Shown here in pieces: positions 26,032 to 34,140 of a stretch of 64,000 nucleotides of DNA. The translations under genes and the position numbers were made by a program. Below the pieces are notes generated by a model, which saw only the letters and a program-made list of their open reading frames with translations, was not told the DNA's origin and did not search any database. Every line of letters begins with the position of its first letter. Positions within the stretch are counted from its first letter, which is position 1. Source of the DNA: Bacillus bingmayongensis (GTDB lineage Bacteria; Bacillota; Bacilli; Bacillales; Bacillaceae_G); the NCBI RefSeq assembly GCF_000299035.1, contig NZ_JH921518.1:1187840-1251839 (forward strand), in the 5' to 3' direction.

Positions 26032-27972
26032 ATGTTTGGCTTACCACGAAAAAAATCTAAAGCCAAAAACAAAAAAACGAGCTGTACCATTCCAGAATTT
26101 ATTCATACGATGAAGGAATCTACTGATTTTGCTTCTTATAACATTACAGAAAACGAAACACTATGCCTTTTTTATTATAAATCTGTCGTAGAAGCACTCA
26201 TAATTAAACAATTTATTTTAACACCTATCAAAAAGCAATTAGAACAAATACAAGATATTGCCGACTTGACTAACATCGTCTCTATTGAAGACATTGTTAT
26301 CTCACCTTCCATTGACGATATCCGTGAAAAGTTATTGGGGGGATATGTGCTCGTTAAACTACAAAATATATCACAGGCTAAACAATATGCTCTGATTCGA
26401 GCAGAAAGTACCGTCCTTGGTAAGCGTTTATATAACGATACAGAAAATGAATATAGCGTAATTGGACCCAAAATTGGTTTTGTGGAAAACATTGATACGA
26501 ATCTACATTTATTACGCCGCTCTATTGTAACAGAGCAATTAATCTTTAAAGAAATTGTTGTTGGATCTATATCAAAGACAAAAGTTGTAGTGGCCTATAT
26601 AGACGGGATCACGAATGAGCAATATATTAACACCACAACGCAGCGTCTCGCGGACATTGATTTCGACGTTCCCTTTGATGCAACAATGATCGAACAATTT
26701 ATTAGTGATAATAGTAACTCTCCTTTTCCGTTACTTTTACCAACAGAGAGGATTGATCGAGCTGTATTTGCTTTAATTAATGGTGAAGTGTTAATTTTAA
26801 CAGACAATTCTCCCTATGCATTAGCTGGACCGACAACACTATTAGATTTTTTCATTTCACCAGAGGATTACTATTTGCCATGGATGATCGGCTCAGCTTT
26901 TAGATTGATTCGCTTTTTTGGGGCTATATTTTCTCTATTTTCCTCAGCAATCTATACAGCTGTATTAACATTTCATTACCAAATGATTCCATCAGATTTA
27001 TTAGGACCTATTATTTTTTCTCGAGCCAATGTACCCTTTCCACCAATCCTAGAAGCACTTTTTTTAGAAATTACAATTGAGTTACTCCGCGAAGCCGGCG
27101 CCCGCTTACCTACAAAAGTTGGGCAAACAATCGGTATTGTTGGTGGAATTGTAATTGGACAAGCTTCTGTTGAAGCAGCTTTAACAAGTACAATCCTATT
27201 AATCGCTGTGGCTTTATCTGCACTTGCTTCTTTCACAACACCAACTGTGAAAATGTCTACTACCATTCGTTTACTCCGATTCCCACTCATCCTTTTAGCG
27301 GGTGCCTTCGGAGGACTTGGTCTGATTATAGGATTTGTTGTGATATTGGCACATTTATTACATTTGAAATCACTTGGATCGCCTTACTTACTACCCTTAG
27401 CACTTGTAGATGGTTCAGTCGAAGAGCTTCTAAATCATGTCACATCAAACGGTTCATTGTATCTAGCTGACTTACTTGAACAAAATATAATGAATGAAAA
27501 TATTCCGCGGACAGCTTTGAATATTTTTTTATACAATTATTATTCGTTTGTATGCGATCCATTTCTTCCTTACATTCAAATCGCTGATAATCATGCGGTT
27601 TCTGTAAAAGGTCTTGCCTTTTTAAAAGAGGACAAAGTGGTGATGTATACCGATAAAAAAGACTCTTTTTTAGTAAAGTTGCTCCTTAATCCGACTAAAA
27701 ACGGTCGTTATAAAGCGCCAATAAAAAAAGACAATCATAAAGGTCTTATCGTAGCACAAAATTTATCTGGAAAAAGTGTCTATCAAGTTGATCAAACAGG
27801 TGATGTTCCTAAAGTGACCATCCGGTTAAAATTAAACGGATTAATAAAAAACTCCCCTAGTTGGCTTGATTTATCAAAAAAAGAAAATATAAACTCTGTA
27901 AAAAATCAAGTAGAGCAAAGTATTAAAAATCAGTCTCAAAAATTGATTCAGCAATTTCAGCAAAAAAAATAG
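26032..27972 (+). CDS. GerA-type germinant receptor A subunit fused to the second half of a GerC-type subunit
   Basis: 646 residues. Residues 1-450 are a GerA/SpoVAF-type protein: soluble N-terminal domain (ENETLCLFYYKSVVEALIIKQF, LRRSIVTEQLIFKEI), then membrane segments with ARLPTKVGQTIGIVGGIVIGQASVEAAL. GerA similarity stops after HLKSLGSPYLLP. From about residue 460 the sequence is Ger(x)C-like: YLADLLEQN, DPFLPYIQIADNHAVSVKGLAFLKEDK and a closing PSWLDLSKKENINSVKNQVEQ. Usual A subunits are about 480-500 residues, so the A tail and the C N-terminus with its lipobox appear deleted in frame (junction near 27390-27420). The C tail continues out of frame after the stop. RBS AGAGGTG. Function doubtful. 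Confidence 0.75.
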   Translation: MFGLPRKKSKAKNKKTSCTIPEFIHTMKESTDFASYNITENETLCLFYYKSVVEALIIKQFILTPIKKQLEQIQDIADLTNIVSIEDIVISPSIDDIREKLLGGYVLVKLQNISQAKQYALIRAESTVLGKRLYNDTENEYSVIGPKIGFVENIDTNLHLLRRSIVTEQLIFKEIVVGSISKTKVVVAYIDGITNEQYINTTTQRLADIDFDVPFDATMIEQFISDNSNSPFPLLLPTERIDRAVFALINGEVLILTDNSPYALAGPTTLLDFFISPEDYYLPWMIGSAFRLIRFFGAIFSLFSSAIYTAVLTFHYQMIPSDLLGPIIFSRANVPFPPILEALFLEITIELLREAGARLPTKVGQTIGIVGGIVIGQASVEAALTSTILLIAVALSALASFTTPTVKMSTTIRLLRFPLILLAGAFGGLGLIIGFVVILAHLLHLKSLGSPYLLPLALVDGSVEELLNHVTSNGSLYLADLLEQNIMNENIPRTALNIFLYNYYSFVCDPFLPYIQIADNHAVSVKGLAFLKEDKVVMYTDKKDSFLVKLLLNPTKNGRYKAPIKKDNHKGLIVAQNLSGKSVYQVDQTGDVPKVTIRLKLNGLIKNSPSWLDLSKKENINSVKNQVEQSIKNQSQKLIQQFQQKK

Positions 27973-28109
27973 ACCCTTTAGGAATACGTGACCAAATTAG
28001 AAGTCGATCAAGAAAATGGAGCATACAGCAAATTCAAGCAATGTATCCATCTATAAATATTAATATTAACGCTGATGTTAACGTTGTACAATCTGGTATC
28101 GGAGAATAG
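27962..28109 (+). pseudogene. out-of-frame C-terminal end of GerC-type subunit
   Basis: After the A8 tract at 27962-27969, the main frame stops at once (TAG, 27970-27972). One extra A would continue it as KKIDPLGIRDQIRSRSRKW and on to NADVNVVQSGIGE, ending at a TAG at 28107-28109. This is the typical end of Ger(x)C lipoproteins. The segment has no start of its own and an in-frame stop just upstream of the overlap, so it is either a frameshift relic or reached by slippage. The gerB-type gene starts 12 bases later. Confidence 0.75.
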
Positions 28110-28121
28110 TGAGGTGATAAG

Positions 28122-29222
28122 ATGGGTACAACCAGTAAAGAACTAACCGTTTCCCCTTACTTGGTATTTTTTTTGATTCACTCTCTTCAAGTTGGAATCG
28201 GAATTTTAGGTTATCAACGCATTATTATAAAAAGTGCCGGTTATGACGCTTGGATTTCCCTTATTCTTGCGGGAATTGCAACTCACTTTGTATTGTTTTG
28301 TATGTTAAAAATGTTAGAAAAAGATAACGATCTGATCAATATTCATACAACATGCTTTGGAAAATGGATTGGTTCCTTATTTTCTTTACTTGTTACGATT
28401 TATTTTTTATTATTTTGTCTCACTGTCCTTCGTACATATATCGAAGTAGTTCAAGTTTGGGTATTCCCGACCATTAAATTATGGAAACTCACTTTAATCT
28501 TTTTATTAGTCACTTACTATATTATAAAAGGTGGGTTCCGTTCTGTAACAGGAATTTGTTTTTGGGGAATTGTACTACCTATTTTCGTATTGTTCTTTTT
28601 AATTTTCCCAATGAAATACGCACATTTTCGCAATATTTTACCAATTTTCACTCATTCACCTTTAGATATTGCAAAATCAGCGAAAGACTCCGCTTTAGAA
28701 TTTTTAGGATTTGAAGCGCTCCTTTTCTTTTATCCACTTATTGAAAAAGGAAAATCTTTAAAAAGATGGGCACATGGCGGTGCTGCTTTTACAATCATTC
28801 TTTATGTAATTTTAGCGCTTATCTCTTTTATATACTATAGTGAAGGACTACTCAAGCATACAATTTGGCCTACGTTAACGATGTTAAAAATTATTAAAAT
28901 CCCTTTTATTCAGCGGTTTGAATATATTATTATTTTTGTATGGTTTCTTATCATTTTACCAAATCTTTGTTTAACAATATGGTACTCTTGTCAGTCTATG
29001 AAGCGTTCATTTCATATCCCATTTAATATCACACTACCCTTTTTTATTTTTATTGTATACATCGCTTCCTTATTTTTTACAAACCGAGAAAGTATCAACG
29101 CATTAAATACACTTTTATCCCAAACGGGTATGTACATTGTATATATCTATATCCCTCTCCTTTTTCTATGGCACTCCATTCGATGGCGCTTGAAAAATAA
29201 ACGCAATCAAACTTCACCGTAG
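28122..29222 (+). CDS. GerB-type spore germination protein (GRASP/APC-fold permease)
   Basis: 366 residues with about 10 membrane segments, opening ELTVSPYLVFFLIHSLQVGIGILGYQRIIIKSAGYDAWIS, and FLGFEALLFFYPLIEKGKS in the middle, both characteristic of germinant receptor B subunits of the APC superfamily. In a working receptor it binds nutrient germinant and sits with A and C subunits in the inner spore membrane. It looks intact. Gene order A-C-B matches several B. cereus receptor operons. RBS GAGGTGAT. If A and C are defective, it may be an orphan. Confidence 0.9.
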   Translation: MGTTSKELTVSPYLVFFLIHSLQVGIGILGYQRIIIKSAGYDAWISLILAGIATHFVLFCMLKMLEKDNDLINIHTTCFGKWIGSLFSLLVTIYFLLFCLTVLRTYIEVVQVWVFPTIKLWKLTLIFLLVTYYIIKGGFRSVTGICFWGIVLPIFVLFFLIFPMKYAHFRNILPIFTHSPLDIAKSAKDSALEFLGFEALLFFYPLIEKGKSLKRWAHGGAAFTIILYVILALISFIYYSEGLLKHTIWPTLTMLKIIKIPFIQRFEYIIIFVWFLIILPNLCLTIWYSCQSMKRSFHIPFNITLPFFIFIVYIASLFFTNRESINALNTLLSQTGMYIVYIYIPLLFLWHSIRWRLKNKRNQTSP

Positions 29223-29280
29223 GAAAGCAGTAGAGAGTTTGATACAATTTTACTAACACGAAAACAAAGGGGAAATGCAG

Positions 29281-29787
29281 ATGAAAAAATATCTATTCTC
29301 TCTACTTGTAATAAGCAGTCTTACGCTTTCTGGATGCAGCGTTGCAGATGAAAAACCATCTTCTGAACCTAAAGAAAAACACGAAGAACACACTTCTCAT
29401 ACTCAGCAAGGTGATATACAAGAAACAACAAAGGGCGTCGACACGCTTCCAACCTTTTTAGATAAGCTAGATCCGCAGCTAAAAGATATCTATGCAGTTG
29501 CAGGAAAAAATGCCGAATTATTAAACTGGATACCTTGTTACTGTGGGTGCGGAGAAAGTGTTGGACATAAAAACAATAAGAACTGTTTTATCCAAGAAAT
29601 TAAGCCAAGTGGAGAAGTAGTCTGGGATTCCCACGCAACAACATGTGTAAACTGCTTAGAAATTGCTGTCGAATCTGCATCTATGCAGCAAAAAGGCAAA
29701 TCCACCCTTGAAATTCGAAACTACATTGATAATAAATATAAAGAAGGCTATGCGAAACCAACGCCTACACCAATGCCAAAAGCGTAA
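29281..29787 (+). CDS. PCYCGC-motif lipoprotein
   Basis: 168 residues from ATG 29281; a lipoprotein signal (LLVISSLTLSGCS) is followed by an acidic, His-rich linker and a domain with IPCYCGCGESVGHKNNKNCF and HATTCVNCLEIA. The cysteine pattern suggests metal or heme binding; the family occurs in Bacillus and has no assigned function. It is located outside the membrane as a lipoprotein. RBS AAAGGGGA fits the second ATG better than the one at 29275. A terminator hairpin overlaps its end. Confidence 0.82.
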   Translation: MKKYLFSLLVISSLTLSGCSVADEKPSSEPKEKHEEHTSHTQQGDIQETTKGVDTLPTFLDKLDPQLKDIYAVAGKNAELLNWIPCYCGCGESVGHKNNKNCFIQEIKPSGEVVWDSHATTCVNCLEIAVESASMQQKGKSTLEIRNYIDNKYKEGYAKPTPTPMPKA

Positions 29788-29812
29788 AAACGAGGAATTT
29801 CCTCGTTTTTTT
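29786..29812. terminator. terminator of PCYCGC lipoprotein gene
   Basis: AAAAACGAGG-aattt-CCTCGTTTTT followed by TT. Confidence 0.88.
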
Positions 29813-29909
29813 ATTTTTCACTCAACATTTTCCTTAACAAATTCTTTCAAGTGTATTTCTTCTCTCTTGTCGTAAACTATTTGTAACTCCTCAGTAAGGA
29901 GGGTACACA

Positions 29910-30158
29910 ATGCACACATATAACGACTACGATAAGGCTCTCTATTACACATATTGTTGTAATTGGGACAAGTTGCTTGTATTAATGGTACAAACTGATG
30001 ATCAATTATTTTCTAAACGAATTGAACATTTTTTACATGCTTATAAATATAGTAAAGAACTGCCAGAAGTAGATAAACAACTTCAGCTTCTATTTCAATA
30101 CATTGACCATGCTTCACAAAAATCACATTTAGAAGAAATAGATCAAGTACAAATGTAA
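29910..30158 (+). CDS. small protein of unknown function
   Basis: 82 residues, beginning MHTYNDYDKALYYTYCCNWDKLLVLMVQ; acidic C-terminus, no membrane segment. It has a good AAGGAGG site (29896-29902) and its own terminator, so it is likely real. Not recognised. Confidence 0.65.
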   Translation: MHTYNDYDKALYYTYCCNWDKLLVLMVQTDDQLFSKRIEHFLHAYKYSKELPEVDKQLQLLFQYIDHASQKSHLEEIDQVQM

Positions 30159-30161
30159 ATG

Positions 30162-30196
30162 AAGCGCTATTCTTCCTTTGAGAATAGCGCTTTTTT
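30162..30196 (+). terminator. terminator of small unknown gene
   Basis: AAGCGCTATTCT and AGAATAGCGCTT form a 12-bp stem followed by TTTTT. Confidence 0.9.
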
Positions 30197-30256
30197 GAAT
30201 ATTTTTCCACAAAACTGTTCATAATACACATATCAATAGTGGATGGACGTGATCAT

Positions 30257-31138
30257 TTGCATAAATCCTTATCTGTATTTCTCTGCATGATTATATTGCT
30301 TATCGGTTGTGAAAAAGCGAATAATCCTCATTCGTTTCAAGGGGGAAAACAGGAAAAAGACATATGGAATATCTTAATTATCGGCAGCGATTCACGAGGC
30401 GAACGACAAGCTCGTGCTGATACAATTATGATTGCCCAGTACAATAAAAAAGAAAATACAGCAAAGCTTGCTTCGATTATGCGAGATAGTTATGTAGAAA
30501 TCCCTTCTTATGATAAAAAATATAATAAAATTAATGCTGCCTATTACTACGGCGGTCCTGAATTATTACGAAAGACGATTCAACATAATTTCGGAATCGA
30601 TGTTTCTCATTACGTTACGATTGATTTTGAAGCATTTGTTAAAATTGTGGATACAATCGCACCTGAAGGTATTGAAGTCAATCTTACACAAACAATAATC
30701 GATGATATGGGACTACATTTACAGCCGGGGATACAAGCTCTTCATGGGAAAGATTTATTAAAATATGCCCGTTTTCGTCATGATACTGAAAGTGATTTTG
30801 GTCGTGTGAAACGGCAACAAGAAGTACTCCGGGCATTGAAACAAACCCTTACTGATAAAGTTCACTCTATAGATGGAGTACTAAATTTACCAATAATGGC
30901 ACACGAACTCTCTCCATATATAAAAACAAATTTAGATATAGGGGCGCTATTTACACTTGGAAATAGCATTTTATTTCAACCCATTGATAAGATGGAAACA
31001 ATGCGAATTCCAATTGATAAAGAATATGAACCAGCTCTTACCGAACACGCTGGCTCCGTCTTAAAAATAAATCAAGAAATAAATAAAGAAGCTATTCAAA
31101 ACTTTTTCAATGCTACAAAAGCTGTAAATCGTCCCTAA
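30257..31138 (+). CDS. LCP family protein, lipoprotein-like N-terminus
   Basis: About 293 residues from a TTG at 30257 (GGACGTGAT lies 7 bases before it); an in-frame GTG at 30239 lacks a ribosome site. The N-terminus has a hydrophobic segment ending in ILLIGCEK, a likely lipobox, unusual because most LCP enzymes use a membrane helix. The LCP core is intact: NILIIGSDSRGERQARADTIMIAQY, ASIMRDSYVEIP, YARFRHDTESDFGRVKRQQE. Probable wall-polymer transferase. It is the second LCP gene of this window and lacks the repeat tail of the first. Terminator follows. Confidence 0.85.
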   Translation: MHKSLSVFLCMIILLIGCEKANNPHSFQGGKQEKDIWNILIIGSDSRGERQARADTIMIAQYNKKENTAKLASIMRDSYVEIPSYDKKYNKINAAYYYGGPELLRKTIQHNFGIDVSHYVTIDFEAFVKIVDTIAPEGIEVNLTQTIIDDMGLHLQPGIQALHGKDLLKYARFRHDTESDFGRVKRQQEVLRALKQTLTDKVHSIDGVLNLPIMAHELSPYIKTNLDIGALFTLGNSILFQPIDKMETMRIPIDKEYEPALTEHAGSVLKINQEINKEAIQNFFNATKAVNRP

Positions 31139-31140
31139 AA

Positions 31141-31169
31141 AACAAGGTTTGTGAACCTTGTTTTTTTTA
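31141..31169 (+). terminator. terminator of second LCP gene
   Basis: AACAAGGTT-tgtg-AACCTTGTT followed by TTTTTT. Confidence 0.9.
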
Positions 31170-31281
31170 TTTCCAAGTTTTCGTCTTATAAAACTTCCCT
31201 TGATAAAAATATTTTCTCTTTATTTTCTTGCCCTCTTCATACTATAATTTAGTATGTAACTATTATAAGAGAGGTAAAAAC

Positions 31282-31701
31282 ATGAAACGTGAAACAAAAC
31301 AAGAATATGCATTGTTTACTGCTTGGGGAGCTTCGTTTATCGCTACACTTGGAAGCTTATATTTTTCCGAGATCATGAAGTTTGAGCCTTGTGTACTTTG
31401 TTGGTATCAACGCATTTTTATGTATCCATTTGTTTTATGGCTTGGTATTGCAGTTGTAAAAAAAGACTATCGCATTGCTACATATTCTTTACCAATTGCA
31501 AGTATCGGTGCCTGTATTTCGCTATATCATTATGCAATTCAAAAGGTTTCTGCATTCTCAGAAGCAGGAGCAGTATGCGGACGTGTGCCTTGTACGGGAG
31601 AATATATTAACTGGTTTGGGTTTATTACCATCCCGTTTTTAGCACTTATCGGATTTATCACGATTGCTATTTGCAGTTTAATTGTAATCAAAAACAAATA
31701 A
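31282..31701 (+). CDS. bdbC: disulfide bond formation protein BdbC (DsbB-like)
   Basis: 139 residues with four membrane segments. The first catalytic pair is in FEPCVLCWYQRIFMYP and the second in AVCGRVPCTGEYINWFGF, as in DsbB/BdbC quinone-linked oxidases. It reoxidises an extracytoplasmic thiol-disulfide partner. ATG 31282 follows AGAGAGGT. Directly followed (12 bases) by a membrane-anchored thioredoxin-like gene, probably its redox partner. Together they would fold secreted Cys proteins. Confidence 0.93.
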   Translation: MKRETKQEYALFTAWGASFIATLGSLYFSEIMKFEPCVLCWYQRIFMYPFVLWLGIAVVKKDYRIATYSLPIASIGACISLYHYAIQKVSAFSEAGAVCGRVPCTGEYINWFGFITIPFLALIGFITIAICSLIVIKNK

Positions 31702-31713
31702 GGAGATGAAATA

Positions 31714-32121
31714 ATGAAAAAAATGCTTATCTTCGGCGGTATTATTATCGTTTTATTTGCAGCTATTTTAGCCGTAACAAATATGGAAACAAATAAGAAA
31801 GAAAGTTACTATACAAATAAAATTTCGGCCGATGAAATCCGTAAAAATAATGAAGAGAAAAAAGAACAAACAGTTTATTTTTATCAAACAGGTTGTGTAC
31901 ACTGTGAAAAAGTTTCACCTATCGTTGTTCCAATGGCAAAAGATATGAATATCGATATGAAAGTCATTGATATTTTAAACGACAACCCAACTTGGGATGA
32001 ATATAAAATTGAAGGTACACCAACAATTATTCATTTTAAAGATGGCAAAGAAGTAAGTCGTATTCATGGCGAAAAGCCAAAAGAAACTTTTGAAAAATGG
32101 TTTAAGGAAAACAAAAAGTAA
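31714..32121 (+). CDS. membrane-anchored thioredoxin-like protein
   Basis: 135 residues: N-terminal anchor (MLIFGGIIIVLFAAILAVTN), then a thioredoxin fold with active site YQTGCVHCEKVSP and cis-Pro segment EGTPTIIHFKDG. The extracytoplasmic CxxC domain is a likely partner of the BdbC encoded just upstream. RBS AAGGAGAT. Resembles B. subtilis BdbA/StoA in layout, but orthology is not certain. Confidence 0.88.
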   Translation: MKKMLIFGGIIIVLFAAILAVTNMETNKKESYYTNKISADEIRKNNEEKKEQTVYFYQTGCVHCEKVSPIVVPMAKDMNIDMKVIDILNDNPTWDEYKIEGTPTIIHFKDGKEVSRIHGEKPKETFEKWFKENKK

Positions 32122-32193
32122 CAAGAAAAGGAAACTTCCTCTATACATGAAACGTGTGTAAAATCCCACACTAATGTATAAGGAGGGGATCTG

Positions 32194-32409
32194 ATGCCAG
32201 AAGTACGATGTTCTGTTTCCAATTGTTCATTTTGGGGACAAGGGAACTTTTGTCAAGCAAATGCGATCTTTGTTCAGCCTGATGATCAAAACACAAATCA
32301 GCCAAATAATGACTCTTATACAAACGCGGCCTTAACAGGTGAAACACTTGAAAGTTCTGCGGCAACAAGCGTTGAAACATGCTGTCAGACCTTTAGATCG
32401 AAATATTAA
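32194..32409 (+). CDS. DUF1540 small cysteine-rich protein
   Basis: 71 residues with the pattern VRCSVSNCSFWGQGNFCQANAIFV and a final ETCCQTF, typical of DUF1540 proteins, short Cys-rich (possibly metal-binding) proteins of Bacilli and Clostridia, often sporulation-associated. Perfect AAGGAGG ribosome site upstream. Followed by its own terminator. Confidence 0.85.
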   Translation: MPEVRCSVSNCSFWGQGNFCQANAIFVQPDDQNTNQPNNDSYTNAALTGETLESSAATSVETCCQTFRSKY

Positions 32410-32415
32410 TACATG

Positions 32416-32448
32416 AATCCCCATTTCCTTTTGAAATGGGGATTTTTC
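32416..32448 (+). terminator. terminator of DUF1540 gene
   Basis: AATCCCCATTTC and GAAATGGGGATT form a 12-bp stem, followed by TTTC. Confidence 0.88.
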
Positions 32449-32489
32449 TTTCTTTTCTCCCTCATATCTTTCATAATATGTATAAAGTG

Positions 32490-32590
32490 AAGGCTTTTAC
32501 GGGCAGCTCCCACCACCTAACTTCTTTGCTTTCGCTGAATTTTGAGTTGGGGGTCTTACTGCCCGCAAATAGCGGGATAAACATAATATT
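32490..32590. repeat. short dispersed repeat, bcr1-like
   Basis: GGCTTTTACGGGCAGCTCCC and, about 50 bases on, GGGGGTCTTACTGCCCGC plus AAATAGCGGGATAAAC. The arms GGGCAG/CTGCCC and CCCGC/GCGGG can pair into a hairpin. It resembles, from memory, the structured bcr1 repeats of the B. cereus group. It lies 17 bases before the fructokinase start and inside its leader. Confidence 0.5.
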
Positions 32591-32606
32591 TGAGGGGCGA
32601 ACAAAA

Positions 32607-33548
32607 ATGAGACATGTTTTTTGTATCGGAGAATTACTAATCGACTTTGTATGCCGTGATATTCATTCACCATTAACAGATGGTAATCTTTTTGAAAAGA
32701 AAGCTGGCGGAGCTCCCGCAAATGTAGCAGCTGCTATTGCAAAACTTAGTGGTTACTCCTCCTTTATGGGACAAGTCGGCAATGATCCATTTGGTGATTT
32801 CCTTGAAAGAACATTACAAGATGCACATGTGAATACCTCTATGCTTATAAAAGAAAAGCAAACAACACTTGCTTTTGTATCAATTGATAAAGAAGGAGAA
32901 CGGGATTTTACCTTTATCAGAGGAGCTGACGGTGAATATACATTTGAAGATATTGATCTTGCTACCATCAAGAAAGGTGACATACTCCACTTTGGATCAG
33001 CAACTGCATTACTACCAGGAAATTTAAAAGAAACATATATCAAACTTTTACACCATGCCAAACAGCACAGCATGTTCATTTCCTTTGACCCAAATTATCG
33101 TGATGCATTAATCAAAGATATCCCGCAATTTCGAAAAGATTGCCTGATTTTCATTTCAAATGCACACTTTGTCAAAGTAAGCGATGAAGAAGCAATATTA
33201 TTAACTATGGAAACAGATATGTATCAAGCTGCACAATTATTATTGTCATATGGAGCAAAATGTGTTGCAATTACGCTTGGAAAAAACGGGACACTTCTTG
33301 CAACAAAAGAAAAACAACTCATTATCCCTTCTATTATCGTTCAGCAAATAGACACGACTGGTGCAGGTGATGCTTTTGTTGGAGCAATGTTATATCAATT
33401 TTCAAACGAAGAATATAAGCTCCTACCAAACTTTACAACTCTAAGTCATTTTGTGGCATTTGCAAATAAAGTAGGTGCCCTAACTTGTACAAATTATGGA
33501 GCAATTGCTGCTCTTCCAACACTTAAAGATATAGAAGCATACCGCTAA
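32607..33548 (+). CDS. PfkB-family fructokinase
   Basis: About 314 residues from ATG 32607 (MRHVFCIGELLIDFVCRDIHS), after TTGAGGGGC. PfkB motifs: GGAPANVAAAIAKLSG near residue 35 and the catalytic TTGAGDAFVGAMLYQF near 250, with DTTGAGD holding the catalytic Asp. Likely phosphorylates fructose (or a related sugar) with ATP in the cytoplasm. The longer open frame begins upstream inside the repeat element and is not the true start. Monocistronic; no sugar transporter adjacent, so substrate is by family only. Confidence 0.88.
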   Translation: MRHVFCIGELLIDFVCRDIHSPLTDGNLFEKKAGGAPANVAAAIAKLSGYSSFMGQVGNDPFGDFLERTLQDAHVNTSMLIKEKQTTLAFVSIDKEGERDFTFIRGADGEYTFEDIDLATIKKGDILHFGSATALLPGNLKETYIKLLHHAKQHSMFISFDPNYRDALIKDIPQFRKDCLIFISNAHFVKVSDEEAILLTMETDMYQAAQLLLSYGAKCVAITLGKNGTLLATKEKQLIIPSIIVQQIDTTGAGDAFVGAMLYQFSNEEYKLLPNFTTLSHFVAFANKVGALTCTNYGAIAALPTLKDIEAYR

Positions 33549-33558
33549 AGGTATGCTT

Positions 33559-33831
33559 CTACATCATAACAATCCCATATTTCCAGGCATCATGCATCAC
33601 CGTCATGTACACAATCAATATAAAAGCGGTTCCAAATAATGTTACCCTGCGATATATTCCATCTTCCCCTTCTCTCGCTTCAACAAAGGACCAAATAAAG
33701 CCAACTAAAAGCACTAAATCAATATAAGTAATGTAAAGATCAAACATAAATGATACATACAAATAAATAATGAATAAACAATTTGTTAACAAAAAGATTT
33801 TAAATGCAAATTGGCTATTCCCTTTTTTCAT
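33559..33831 (-). CDS. small integral membrane protein, unknown function
   Basis: About 90 residues from ATG 33831 (MKKGNSQFAFKIFLLTN), with three membrane segments and a short charged EAREGEDGIYRR loop. Not recognised. A G-rich stretch precedes the ATG but no clean ribosome site. Convergent with fructokinase; a hairpin (AAGCATACC/GGTATGCTT, 33534-33557) spans the fructokinase stop. Confidence 0.55.
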   Translation of the reverse strand: MKKGNSQFAFKIFLLTNCLFIIYLYVSFMFDLYITYIDLVLLVGFIWSFVEAREGEDGIYRRVTLFGTAFILIVYMTVMHDAWKYGIVMM

Positions 33832-33949
33832 AACGCGCCCGCCCCCAATCTGTACTGTATTATATTCACAAGAACAGAATAGTTGCGATTGGACCAACTA
33901 ATTTACACTTTTCTATATAAATTCATTTTGTTTTTTCAACATATAAGTC

Positions 33950-34105
33950 GCTGCTATGAAGAATAACAGGTGACCTGCACTCGTTTTCTCTCTTTATTCT
34001 AACTTTGCACGGAGCAAAAAAGCTCTGACCACTTCTATCCGCGGCTGGATCCTCTCTTCCCACCCAAAAGGAAAGGCTTTATGTCGTTTTTCAATTTGTA
34101 TTTAT
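33950..34105 (-). repeat. dispersed repeat, copy B (bcr type, minus orientation)
   Basis: Read on the minus strand it matches copy A from TATATAAATACAAATTGAAA through a TTTTGGGTGGGAAGAGAGG block to GAGAGAAAACGAGTG, with a GC-rich middle differing from copy A partly in compensatory fashion (CAGCC and GGTC arms). About 150 bases, no coding signal. It lies between the small membrane gene and the L,D-transpeptidase. Confidence 0.65.
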
Positions 34106-34140
34106 ATAATAAATAAGCTATCGTCTATTTACGATAGCTT
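34106..34140 (-). terminator. terminator of L,D-transpeptidase gene
   Basis: AAGCTATCGT-aaatag-ACGATAGCTT on the minus strand followed by ATTTATTAT; the T run is interrupted. Confidence 0.65.
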
